Source of the DNA: an uncultured bacterium | GTDB lineage: Bacteria > Planctomycetota > UBA1135 > GCA-002686595 | Assembly (NCBI GenBank): GCA_913058555.1 | Contig: CAJXRJ010000377.1 | Span: forward strand, 1-7,344 | Length of the DNA: 7,344 nt | Direction of reading: 5' to 3' | In this document: positions 1 through 6,182 of the stretch, piece after piece | Layout of the letters: the number at the start of each line of letters is the position of its first letter | Numbering within the stretch: position 1 is the stretch's first letter | Translations under genes and position numbers: made by a program | The notes under the pieces: generated by a model | The model's database searches: none | What the model saw: only the letters and a program-made list of their open reading frames with translations | Told to the model about the DNA's origin: nothing

Positions 1-3
1 CTA

Positions 4-37
4 GTCTCGTGGGCTCGGAGATGTGTATAAGAGACAG
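4..37 (+). other. Nextera/Tn5 sequencing adapter (library artefact)
   Basis: These 34 bases match the Illumina Nextera read-2 transposase adapter as I know it. They end in the 19-base Tn5 mosaic end AGATGTGTATAAGAGACAG at 19-37. This is synthetic DNA left at the contig end, not genomic sequence and not a natural transposon end. Bases 1-3 probably belong to the same adapter/index construct. A spurious plus-strand reading frame starts in it and gives the peptide SEMCIRDS, a known contamination signature in protein databases. Native sequence starts at about 38. Confidence 0.97.
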
Positions 38-86
38 TGCCATGGGCATCGGGCGCCGCCGCCGATTCGTTCGCTCGGAAGGGGGC
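38..86. other. Short non-coding flank left of the TerB-like gene
   Basis: These 49 native bases lie between the adapter and the stop codon of the TerB-like gene. They are GC-rich. I see no convincing gene, promoter or terminator in them: there is no stable hairpin followed by a T tract on the minus strand, so the 3' end of the TerB-like transcript is not visible here. Confidence 0.5.
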
Positions 87-1031
87 TCAGACGATCCCGG
101 CGGCCCGGCGATAGCCGGCGTCCATCCTCTGGACTTCTTCGGTCTGGATGCCCATCTTGCCCGCGGCCTCCTGGGCCGCCGTGAAGGCCTCGTCGTCGCG
201 GCTCCCGCCGGCGTACACACCCGCGAGGGCCTGCTCGAAGAGGAATTTCTGGGCGTCCTGGCGCAGGCCCGTCTGGGTTGCATCATCGAAGCCGAGGGCG
301 TTGCTGATTTCACCGAGCCTCGCGACTTCAGCGTCCGCGAGCTCCTCGTCGCACATGGCACAGGCCCAAGCGAGCATCAGGATCGACTGGCGGGCGCCCT
401 CCGACGTTTCGCTCAGTTCAGCGGCGGTGAGCGGATCGCGCTTCGAGAGCTCGTCCACAGAGCCCAGCTCCGGATCGATGAAGTCGGAGATGAACGCGAT
501 CTCGTCTGCGCTGATCTCGCCGTCGGCGGCGCTCAGCTCGATGAGCGTGCGGGCGAGGACGCCCTGGTCATAGCGCTCGGTGACCGGGGACTCGGCGAGG
601 CGCTCCTCGAACTTGTTGGCCGGCTTCTTCACGCCAACCCAGGTTTCGTTGGATGCGTTCCACTTGAAGCTGGCCTGGACGGCCTTGAAGGCCTCGACGA
701 TGCCGTTCTGGACCTCCTCCTTGCTGAAGGCGGTCTTCTGTTCGCCTTGGCGCATGGTCGTGTTCGTGACGTCGCGCGCGATCCTGCCGGCGGCCCCGCT
801 ACCGAGGGCGTCGGAAACGGCCTTGGTGACCGAGCGGCGCAGGCTCGACCAGAGGTTCTTTTTGACGGAGCGTGCGGCCGTGGACTTGACCGAGTCCATG
901 CGCTTGAGGGTGCCAGTGCTGGGGACTTCGGTGTCGGTCTCCGGGCATCGGAACGTGACGGAAACGGAGCTCCGGAGGACCTCTTTGGAGGCAACGAGGG
1001 GCTCGATCGCTTGGAAGGTGAGGTTCGACAT
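87..1031 (-). CDS. TerB-like domain protein, cytoplasmic, role unknown
   Basis: Encodes 314 residues. Residues about 156-272 form an all-helical TerB-like domain (tellurite-resistance TerB / DjlA N-terminal superfamily). It shows two related halves, each with a small-residue/acidic signature: SAADGEISADEI (167-178), and AMCDEELADAEVARLGEISNALGF spans 225-248. In TerB such acidic residues bind metal ions; their use here is inferred. Residues 1-155 are a separate region with VTFRCPETDTEV near 25-36, a basic Ser/Ala-rich stretch at 48-90, and an aromatic segment around 103-133. There is no signal peptide or membrane helix, so it is probably cytoplasmic. The frame stays open upstream to 1199, but those 56 codons give a Pro/Ser/His-rich, non-protein-like sequence. 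The start at 1031 is therefore chosen because MSNLTFQAIEP begins the ordered sequence. No clear Shine-Dalgarno precedes it. No other ter genes are nearby, so a tellurite role should not be assumed; stress or envelope sensing is a guess. It follows the sigma fusion on the same strand after a 203-base gap, so it may be separately transcribed. Confidence 0.85.
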   Translation of the reverse strand: MSNLTFQAIEPLVASKEVLRSSVSVTFRCPETDTEVPSTGTLKRMDSVKSTAARSVKKNLWSSLRRSVTKAVSDALGSGAAGRIARDVTNTTMRQGEQKTAFSKEEVQNGIVEAFKAVQASFKWNASNETWVGVKKPANKFEERLAESPVTERYDQGVLARTLIELSAADGEISADEIAFISDFIDPELGSVDELSKRDPLTAAELSETSEGARQSILMLAWACAMCDEELADAEVARLGEISNALGFDDATQTGLRQDAQKFLFEQALAGVYAGGSRDDEAFTAAQEAAGKMGIQTEEVQRMDAGYRRAAGIV

Positions 1032-1234
1032 GTCGGTCGCTGGGGCGGGCCCGTAGGCGGGCGGGTGGGGGCTGGAATGGGTCTGCGGAGAACGCTGGGC
1101 CTCCGGAGTCACCCGTCCAGACGAGATCGACCGAAACCTCGAATTCCATGAGACCGGATCCCAGCTCCCGATGGGGCCCCCCTGGGGGCTGAGGTTCATC
1201 CGTGATGATCCCCAGAGAATCGGCGCGCCCTGCC
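1032..1234. other. Intergenic spacer between the sigma fusion and the TerB-like gene
   Basis: A 203-base gap in which I see no credible gene. It must contain the 3' end of the sigma-fusion transcript and, if the TerB-like gene has its own promoter, that promoter. I could not pick out convincing -35/-10 boxes. The peptide GDSGGPAFS appears in one minus-strand frame here (near 1090-1115), but it is not part of a protease gene. The main structural feature is the inverted repeat at 1162-1191. Confidence 0.5.
1162..1191. repeat. GC-rich inverted repeat downstream of the sigma fusion gene
   Basis: CAGCTCCC (1162-1169) can pair with GGGGGCTG (1184-1191): eight positions, one of them a T-G wobble on the plus strand (an A-C mismatch on the minus strand). 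The loop itself contains the self-complementary GGGGCCCC. It lies 44 bases past the sigma-fusion stop codon, where a transcription end would be expected. It lacks a T tract on either strand, so a classical intrinsic terminator is not supported. It may only slow RNA polymerase or protect the mRNA 3' end. Confidence 0.35.
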
Positions 1235-3898
1235 CTAGCGCCGGATCTTCAGGACCTCCCCAAATGTCCAGTCGAGGGCGATCTCCTCATGGACCCGCGC
1301 CCCCACGAGGAGCCTGAGGGACGTCGCGCGATCCTCGAGGGCAAACACACCGGTGCGCCCGTCCGTGACCTCGATGGACGCGAAGGTGGAGTAGCCGTCG
1401 GCGAAGATCCTCAGCATCGGAACGGGGTCTCCGTTCGCATCGATGGCGTCCACGGCGTCGATGCCCAGTTCGCTATCGGTGACCTCCACCGAGACTTCGA
1501 AGCGGGCCCCGACGGTGACGTCGAAGTCCGCGGGGTCTTCGACGTCTTCGACCGCGGCGTAGCTTGGGACAATGCCTGGTCCGGACACGTAGAACTGAGT
1601 CCACTGTGACGGCACGTTGGGCAAGACGAATTCACCCTCCGCGTTCGTCGTGGCGCCGCTGCCATAGAAGTAGCGCGTGACGGAGGAGGAACCATCGGCC
1701 ACCGCAAAATCTCCGGCCACCGCGCTGATCCAGGGAGTGACGAACACGCCAGGCACGGGGTCCCCGAGGCGCGTCAGGACACGGCCTCGCAGCTCTTCCA
1801 ATCGGTCCTCATCCAGGGCGACGATCGTGACGTTGTTGGAGCCCGCGTCGATGGGGCGCGTTTGCATGGCGTAGTCGAGTTTCGGTCCGACGACGTTGAG
1901 CTCATACGTTCGTTCGTCGAGGCCTTCGATGTGGAAGAGCCCGTCCTTGTCGGTCACAACCCAGGGCAGGGTGGCGTTTGGGGCGCCAACACCCGTGGCG
2001 GATCCATGCTCCTCGCTGCCGCCCAATGCTCCCATCGAGGCGAGGGACCGGACGGCGTCTTCGGAGGGACCAAGGCCAGCCGAGAGACCCTCGCGGCGGA
2101 GGGGGAACTTGCCGAGCGTTCCGAACTCGGTGGGATCCCGCAGCCAGAGGCGGGCTCCCGCCAGGGGCTCACCGGCTTCGTTGACGACTTTGCCGCGAAT
2201 CCCAAGGGGCGCGCCGCCGAGGCGCACTTCCACAAACGTGGGCCAGCCCCTGCGTGGGCCAGCGGCTTCGGCCCCCTCTGGGACACGCTCCTGGCCGGCG
2301 AGGGAGCCGGCTTCGATCGCCGTCAGGACTGCGCCCGCACCCGTTCGCGCCAAGTCGATGGTGAACAGCCCTTCGGAATCCGTCGCCACAAGCTCGTAGC
2401 CGAGGGCCACCCGTGCCTCCGTCGCCGGCTGACCATTCGCGCGGATGACGCGACCCTTCAGGGCCGTTTCAAATGCGACCTCGGGGCGGCCCATCACCAC
2501 GGTGACTCCCCCTTGGTCCGTCATGGGGCAGTTCACGCGCACGTCTCCGTACCCCTCGCGGGTGACGAGCATCACCGAGCCGGAGACGGCGGGGGCGCCG
2601 TCGAAGACGAACTCGCCGCCGCCTTGAGCGTTGGTCGTCCATCCGGACCTCGTCGACGCGCCAAAGGACGCGTCAAAGCGTGACAGGAACTCGTCGGGCA
2701 GGCGCACGTCCACCTGGGCGCCTTCGATGCCAAATCCAAACTCATCGATCACGCGGCCGGCGACCTGGAGGGAGGGGGCGAGGACCACGAGGGGCACCCG
2801 CTCCCGTTCAGCGCGCCATACGCCGGGACGGACGGTGACCCATTCTTCGTCGGAGGCCGCCACCAAGGTGCCACTCGACTCGGTGGTGATGAGCGTGACT
2901 TTCCCATCGGCGGCGGTGCGGGCCACCGCGTCATGGCCCGCCAGTCGAATCCCGATCCCTGCGAGGGAATTGGCGTTGCCGTCGACGACCTTGGCGGTGA
3001 CCTCAAAGGTGGGCTTGGGCGCGGTGCTCGGCACGGCGGCTGCCGCCGTGGCCGAGGTTCGCGATCCGCGGGCCTCTTCTGGCTTGTTCGGTCGGGGCCC
3101 CAGGGGGGCGCGTTCCCCCGGTGCCGAAGGCGTCCTGGCTTCAGCCTGGGCAGTCTCGTTCGCAAGGCCATTGGATTCCGCCGCGGTCGCGCCACGCAGG
3201 AAGTACATCGCGCCGCCTAGGAGCAGCACCGCCGCGGCGGAGAGGGTGAGTTTTGCATGCATCAGTGTCCATCCCACCGCGGGGACCGCGGCAACTAGGG
3301 GGGTCTTTCGGGCCAAGGGAAGGACAGCCATGACCCACGCCCGGCGGTCGCCGCCATGGCTTGCATCAAGGTCTCTGCGGATGCGTTCGAGCCCCCGGGC
3401 GAGGCGGCTCTTCACTGTCGCCAGCGGAACGCCCAGCCGCTTCGCGATCACGCGCGGCGGCAGCCCGTCCCAGTACCTCATCAAGAGCGTGCTCTTCATC
3501 GGCTCCTCAAGGGCCAAGACGCGGCGGCTGAGCTCGGCGCCCATGGCCGCGCGGGCCTCGAGTTCCTGGGCGTCCCCGGAGGACTCCGGCTTCGAGGCCT
3601 GCTCCTCCCGCTGGCGCCGCGCCGCCCGCCGCCTTTGGGCGTCCCGCGCCCGATTGCGCAGGATGGTCCCGAGCCAGGCCCGGGCCTCCGTGGGCGGAGC
3701 AGCCCCAGGGCGCAGCGCGGCGACCGCCGTGTCCTGCACGAGGTCCTCTGCGAGGGCCTCATCCCGGACCAAAGCGCGTGCGAGCGACCGTAGCCACTGA
3801 AGATGACGGGTCAGGTCCCACGTCTCTCCAGGAGGGGAGCCGTCGGGGTTGGGCCCACTGGGGTCCGGATCGGGGTGGCTTGGATGGGGGTTGATCAT
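1235..3898 (-). CDS. Membrane-tethered ECF sigma factor fused to exported carboxypeptidase-regulatory-like modules
   Basis: Encodes 887 residues. After a Pro/Asp-rich tail (1-24), sigma region 2 spans about 30-92, including AEDLVQDT (50-57) and ARAWLGTILRNRARD (72-86). An Arg/Glu/Gln-rich linker follows, then region 4 at about 118-178 with the helix-turn-helix around LPPRVIAKRLGVPLATVKSR (146-165), the usual -35-binding element. A hydrophobic stretch at 199-213 precedes a clear membrane helix (about 217-235). Residues 236-295 are an Ala/Pro/Thr-rich linker. The rest is a chain of carboxypeptidase-regulatory-like (Ig-fold) modules at about 298-375, 377-468, 476-560, 565-699 and 701-797, each with a G-x-V-x-(D/N) opening and a later (T)D-x-x-G-x-F strand, plus a divergent one at 798-887. 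The sigma part should be cytoplasmic and the modules outside the membrane. The start at 3898 is set by AGGTGG nine bases upstream; the ATG at 3907 touches that site and the longer open frame to 4225 is not protein-like. No anti-sigma gene is adjacent. ECF factors with C-terminal extensions are known, notably in Planctomycetota. Release by intramembrane proteolysis or permanent tethering are both inference. Confidence 0.92.
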   Translation of the reverse strand: MINPHPSHPDPDPSGPNPDGSPPGETWDLTRHLQWLRSLARALVRDEALAEDLVQDTAVAALRPGAAPPTEARAWLGTILRNRARDAQRRRAARRQREEQASKPESSGDAQELEARAAMGAELSRRVLALEEPMKSTLLMRYWDGLPPRVIAKRLGVPLATVKSRLARGLERIRRDLDASHGGDRRAWVMAVLPLARKTPLVAAVPAVGWTLMHAKLTLSAAAVLLLGGAMYFLRGATAAESNGLANETAQAEARTPSAPGERAPLGPRPNKPEEARGSRTSATAAAAVPSTAPKPTFEVTAKVVDGNANSLAGIGIRLAGHDAVARTAADGKVTLITTESSGTLVAASDEEWVTVRPGVWRAERERVPLVVLAPSLQVAGRVIDEFGFGIEGAQVDVRLPDEFLSRFDASFGASTRSGWTTNAQGGGEFVFDGAPAVSGSVMLVTREGYGDVRVNCPMTDQGGVTVVMGRPEVAFETALKGRVIRANGQPATEARVALGYELVATDSEGLFTIDLARTGAGAVLTAIEAGSLAGQERVPEGAEAAGPRRGWPTFVEVRLGGAPLGIRGKVVNEAGEPLAGARLWLRDPTEFGTLGKFPLRREGLSAGLGPSEDAVRSLASMGALGGSEEHGSATGVGAPNATLPWVVTDKDGLFHIEGLDERTYELNVVGPKLDYAMQTRPIDAGSNNVTIVALDEDRLEELRGRVLTRLGDPVPGVFVTPWISAVAGDFAVADGSSSVTRYFYGSGATTNAEGEFVLPNVPSQWTQFYVSGPGIVPSYAAVEDVEDPADFDVTVGARFEVSVEVTDSELGIDAVDAIDANGDPVPMLRIFADGYSTFASIEVTDGRTGVFALEDRATSLRLLVGARVHEEIALDWTFGEVLKIRR

Positions 3899-3907
3899 GG
3901 TGTCCAT

Positions 3908-3913
3908 CCACCT
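3908..3913 (-). promoter_or_regulatory. Ribosome binding site that fixes the sigma-fusion start
   Basis: On the minus strand this reads AGGTGG, nine bases before the ATG at 3898. A second in-frame ATG at 3907 directly abuts the site with no spacing and could not use it, which decides in favour of the shorter protein beginning MINPHPS. Confidence 0.6.
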
Positions 3914-3991
3914 GGGCGCAGCGCCCTGAAAATCGATGGCCGGCAATCCCAGGAATAACCAATGTCGGTCCATTCGGCCTGCACCTTCTCG

Positions 3992-4008
3992 GGTGCCCTC
4001 GGGGCGCC
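3992..4008. repeat. Small perfect-arm hairpin in the divergent regulatory region
   Basis: GGTGCCC (3992-3998) pairs with GGGCGCC (4002-4008) around the three-base loop TCG, seven pairs with one T-G wobble on the plus strand. It ends 40 bases before the lipoprotein start codon, so it could sit in its promoter or 5' leader. In DNA of this GC content short hairpins arise often, so function is unproven. Confidence 0.3.
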
Positions 4009-4048
4009 TATGCCAGCTCGACGCACCCTGCCCCGGTACCATCGCCCT

Positions 4049-5212
4049 ATGAAGACCCTGCCCCTCGCCGCCCTGCTCCTTCTCACGACCTCCGCATGCG
4101 CTGATCTGGGGGGGAGCTACCGCCTCATCACGGACGGGTACCGCTTCAACTATGAGGGCGTGACCTCCGAGCGGAACGAATCGGGGGCCGTGGCCACCGG
4201 GGTTCGGAGGGTGGAGGTCGACCACCGATTTGGGCAGGTGAAGATCGAGGCCGCAGGGCCCGGTGAGGCGACCGGGTGGCGCTGGACCGCGAAGGTCTGG
4301 GCCGATGAGCCGGCCCTGGCCGAGATGGTCCTGGATGAGGTGGCGTTGAACGTTCGAGAGGACGGGAGGACGATGGCGTTCGAGCTCCAGCTGCCGGAGA
4401 TCTTCAAAGACGACCTCCGTGGCCTGCGCTCGACGTTGACTTTGCTCGTGGACTCAGCGGCCGAGGTCGACGTGGTGAACGCCCACGGGAACGCCCGGGT
4501 CGCGGGCGTCGCTGGGGCTGTGGACTTCGAGGTTCGTCACGGCGACTCGGAGTTTGCGGCGCTGGCTGGACGGCTCGAAGGCGTTCAGGCGCACGGGGAG
4601 CTTTTCGCCGACGGAATCCAAGGCGCCAAGCTCGAGACGAGTCATGGGCGAGTGACGATCCGCAACGCGGGCCCCTTGGAAGTGAAGTCGAGCCACGGGG
4701 ACGCGACCTACGATGGGATCCGCGGCGGGCTGGTGATCGAGCAACGGCACGGGGACGTCGAGATCCATGATGGCCCCGAGGTGCACGGTGAATCGGCGCA
4801 CGCCCATTGGCGCGCCATGGATATCGAGGGGCTGGTGCTCGACTCCAGCCACGGCGACGTGCATGCGCGCCTCCTGGCAGGCAGCGCCCGGGTCGACTCC
4901 CAGCACGGCGACGTGACCATCGAGCGGGCGGGCGTGGCTTCGGATCTCTCCAGTGACGACCACATCCGGTGCGGGCACGGCAACGTCAAGCTGGACCTGC
5001 GCCGGAACGGCTACGCCGACATCGACGTCAACCACGGCGGCGTCACGATCTACCACGCGATGGGGAGCGGCGCGGCGATCAACGCCAAGGCCAGCCACGG
5101 TGACGTGCGTTCCGATCTGCCCAACTTGGGGTCGATGGAGCCGGGTCAACCTGGCGCAAAGATCCGCACGTCCCATGGGGACATTCGTTGCGTTGCGTCG
5201 GGCGAACAGTAG
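4049..5212 (+). CDS. DUF4097-like exported beta-solenoid lipoprotein with His-Gly repeat
   Basis: Encodes 387 residues. The start at 4049 is chosen because MKTLPLAALLLLTTSAC is a typical export signal: a Lys, a hydrophobic core and a Cys at 17 preceded by Thr-Ser-Ala. The -3 position is Thr rather than the usual Leu, so lipidation at Cys17 is likely but not certain; the preceding in-frame codons add a basic, non-secretory tail. The mature protein starts with a folded segment (about 20-135) and then a long repeat array (about 140-380). There the motif HG(D/N/E/R/G) recurs at His146, 164, 182, 199, 216, 234, 246, 268, 286, 310, 329, 350 and 376, mostly every 17-18 residues with alternating hydrophobic strand residues between. 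This matches the DUF4097 (putative adhesin) beta-strand repeat family, predicted as a solenoid on the outside of the inner membrane or at the outer membrane. DUF4097 genes often sit near ECF/anti-sigma genes, and this one is divergent from a sigma-factor fusion. Substrate or partner is unknown. Most DUF4097 repeats that I recall carry Gly/Ser rather than His at this position. Confidence 0.88.
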   Translation: MKTLPLAALLLLTTSACADLGGSYRLITDGYRFNYEGVTSERNESGAVATGVRRVEVDHRFGQVKIEAAGPGEATGWRWTAKVWADEPALAEMVLDEVALNVREDGRTMAFELQLPEIFKDDLRGLRSTLTLLVDSAAEVDVVNAHGNARVAGVAGAVDFEVRHGDSEFAALAGRLEGVQAHGELFADGIQGAKLETSHGRVTIRNAGPLEVKSSHGDATYDGIRGGLVIEQRHGDVEIHDGPEVHGESAHAHWRAMDIEGLVLDSSHGDVHARLLAGSARVDSQHGDVTIERAGVASDLSSDDHIRCGHGNVKLDLRRNGYADIDVNHGGVTIYHAMGSGAAINAKASHGDVRSDLPNLGSMEPGQPGAKIRTSHGDIRCVASGEQ

Positions 5213-5240
5213 GGCCGATTCGTGCCCTTGCGAGTGAGGG
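5213..5240. other. Convergent 28-base gap
   Basis: The lipoprotein gene and the three-gene minus-strand cluster end facing each other here. A weak five-pair hairpin, AGGGC (5211-5215) with GCCCT (5224-5228), overlaps the lipoprotein stop codon. It has an eight-base loop and no T tract, so I do not call it a terminator. Confidence 0.4.
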
Positions 5241-5759
5241 TCAGCCCGCGAGGTCCAGGAGCTCGCCTCCCCCGAGGAGAAACGAAAAGAAGAGGCCGAG
5301 GGCGATCGCGCCCACCAGGATGAGGCCCAGCGGGGTCATGACGAACCAGGCAATGCCCACCCCGAAGTCGCGACTGACCTCGATCTCGAAGGTGACGCGC
5401 TTGCCCTGGGCGTGCCGGCCCTCCAGGTCGGCCTCATCGATGAAGTCATCCCCGGCGATGTCGTCCTCCAGGAGGCGAAGGGTCTCCACGCCCCTGAAGG
5501 GGGCTGGCTCGCTGAGAACCCAGCGTTGCCCTTCGCCCATGGGACGATCGGCATGGGGACTCAGCTTCTTCCAGCTGCCGTCGACGAGCACATCCACGCG
5601 AAAGTAGGGGGCGGTGCCGAGGGCGTCCTTGATGTCATCGAGGGGCTCGATGGGCGTCACGGACACCGCGGTCACCGCGGACGCATGGGACCAGACACCT
5701 GCGACGAGGCCGAGCAGGCACATGAGGGCAACGAGGCGGAGGGTGGACTTGGCGCTCAT
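5241..5759 (-). CDS. Hypothetical exported protein with C-terminal membrane anchor
   Basis: Encodes 172 residues. I do not recognise a named family. Residues 1-28 are a signal peptide (MSAKSTLRLVALMCLLGLVAG then WSHASA, with likely cleavage after the Ala at 28). Residues about 30-133 form a soluble exported domain of beta character. It contains YFRVDVLVDGSWKKLSP (52-68) and an acidic loop, LLEDDIAGDDFIDEADLEG (96-114), followed by a strand VTFEIEVSR (122-130). The Asp/Glu spacing and strand pattern recall calcium-binding C2-like domains, but this is only resemblance. Residues about 134-162 are a strong membrane helix and the last ten residues are short and non-basic. The protein is therefore probably anchored in the membrane with its domain outside. 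The start ATG at 5759 is supported by the signal peptide; no Shine-Dalgarno is visible. It is the last gene of the right-hand minus-strand cluster, 36 bases after the DUF2784-like gene, so co-transcription is likely. Confidence 0.8.
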   Translation of the reverse strand: MSAKSTLRLVALMCLLGLVAGVWSHASAVTAVSVTPIEPLDDIKDALGTAPYFRVDVLVDGSWKKLSPHADRPMGEGQRWVLSEPAPFRGVETLRLLEDDIAGDDFIDEADLEGRHAQGKRVTFEIEVSRDFGVGIAWFVMTPLGLILVGAIALGLFFSFLLGGGELLDLAG

Positions 5760-5795
5760 GGGGGGCGGTGCAACGGGAAGGGGGGCGGCCTCGTT

Positions 5796-6182
5796 CTACT
5801 CGCCCCAGAGGAACAGAGCGATCGATGCCGCGGTGGTGCCGTAGAAGGTTAGTTGCGTCACCATCTGAACGCGCCCCGGATCGGGGTCCCGGCCCGTCAG
5901 TTTTCGGTAGAGGAACGTCATGTAGTTGGGCTTCTCCGCGCGCCCGAGTGCGCCCCAGACGCGGTGCTGGATCCCGGTCAGGGCACAGAATCCGGGATGC
6001 CCGATCAAGGGGCCCAGGACGAACCAAGAGCATCCGATGAGCGCAGCCAGGACCAGGTGGGCCGGCCGCGTGGCGGGGCTGAGCCACCCGAGGCACGAGA
6101 ATAGAATCACCGCCACGTGCAGCACGTGCAGGCACCCGTTGGCGAGGGCCATGCCGATGGTGGGGCGCATCGAGTCGGTCAT
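5796..6182 (-). CDS. DUF2784-like small integral membrane protein
   Basis: Encodes 128 residues with three membrane helices at about 9-35, 42-62 and 107-126. Around the second helix it has CSWFVLGPLIGHPGFCALTG (51-70), followed by a polar stretch with Gln-His and KPNYMTFLYRKLTGRD (84-99). The pattern of LH near the start, a Gly-Trp after helix 1, Ser-Trp-Phe in helix 2, a (C)xLT motif and a later aromatic/Tyr segment resembles DUF2784-family proteins, whose function is unknown. The start at 6182 is chosen because its ATG overlaps the upstream aminotransferase stop in an ATGA (6179-6182), a classic sign of translational coupling; no separate ribosome binding site is visible. An alternative ATG four codons further in (MRPTIGM) is possible. 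The open frame continues far upstream, but that part lies inside the aminotransferase gene and is not protein-like. The family assignment is from memory of motif layout and is less certain than the gene itself. Confidence 0.8.
   Translation of the reverse strand: MTDSMRPTIGMALANGCLHVLHVAVILFSCLGWLSPATRPAHLVLAALIGCSWFVLGPLIGHPGFCALTGIQHRVWGALGRAEKPNYMTFLYRKLTGRDPDPGRVQMVTQLTFYGTTAASIALFLWGE
6179..6182 (-). promoter_or_regulatory. ATGA stop/start overlap coupling the aminotransferase and DUF2784-like genes
   Basis: On the minus strand the aminotransferase TGA and the downstream ATG share bases as ATGA. With no visible ribosome binding site for the second gene, translation probably depends on ribosomes finishing the first, which ties the membrane protein's level to that of the enzyme. 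Confidence 0.7.

Larger units (their letters stand above)
3899..4048. promoter_or_regulatory. Divergent promoter region between the sigma fusion and the DUF4097-like lipoprotein
   Basis: These 150 bases separate two genes read away from each other, so both promoters should lie here or just inside the genes. The stretch at about 3926-3965 is less GC-rich than its surroundings and is the best place for promoter elements. I could not identify a confident sigma-70 pair or a GGAAC-type ECF box. A short hairpin lies at 3992-4008. No Shine-Dalgarno is visible before the lipoprotein ATG at 4049, so that gene may have a leaderless or weakly led mRNA. Confidence 0.45.

Noticed and set aside
19..37. Natural Tn5 transposon end
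   Set aside because: The 19-base mosaic end is a synthetic hyperactive hybrid and is joined here to the Nextera read-2 tail, so it is library adapter rather than a mobile element.
799..1149. Minus-strand frame containing GDSGGPAFS, the trypsin-like serine protease active-site motif
   Set aside because: Only this short match is present. No His or Asp catalytic motif occurs, the rest is Pro/Arg/His-rich, and most of the frame overlaps the TerB-like gene in another frame. Treated as chance.
9..1151. Long plus-strand open frame (380 codons) from the left end
   Set aside because: It starts inside the sequencing adapter (MCIRDS peptide) and runs opposite the TerB-like gene; its Gly/Arg/Leu-rich composition is typical of a high-GC antisense shadow.
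1032..1199. N-terminal extension of the TerB-like gene by 56 codons
   Set aside because: In frame and open, but the encoded sequence is Pro/Ser/His-rich and unlike the ordered protein that begins at MSNLTFQ, so the shorter start was kept.
2631..3800. Plus-strand open frame of 389 codons, with another at 1862-2683
   Set aside because: Both lie antisense to the well-supported sigma fusion. They are low-complexity Ser/Arg/Ala/Gly-rich and show no recognisable motif or start signal.
3899..4225. N-terminal extension of the sigma fusion by 109 codons
   Set aside because: The extra residues are not protein-like, overlap the divergent lipoprotein gene, and ignore the ribosome binding site nine bases before the ATG at 3898.
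4454..5176. Minus-strand frame of 240 codons opposite the lipoprotein gene
   Set aside because: A mirror of the HGD-type repeat on the other strand: it reads as a repetitive Val/Asp/Ala/Arg sequence with no start signal or family resemblance.
5211..5228. Possible bidirectional terminator between convergent genes
   Set aside because: Only five base pairs with an eight-base loop and no T tract on either strand.
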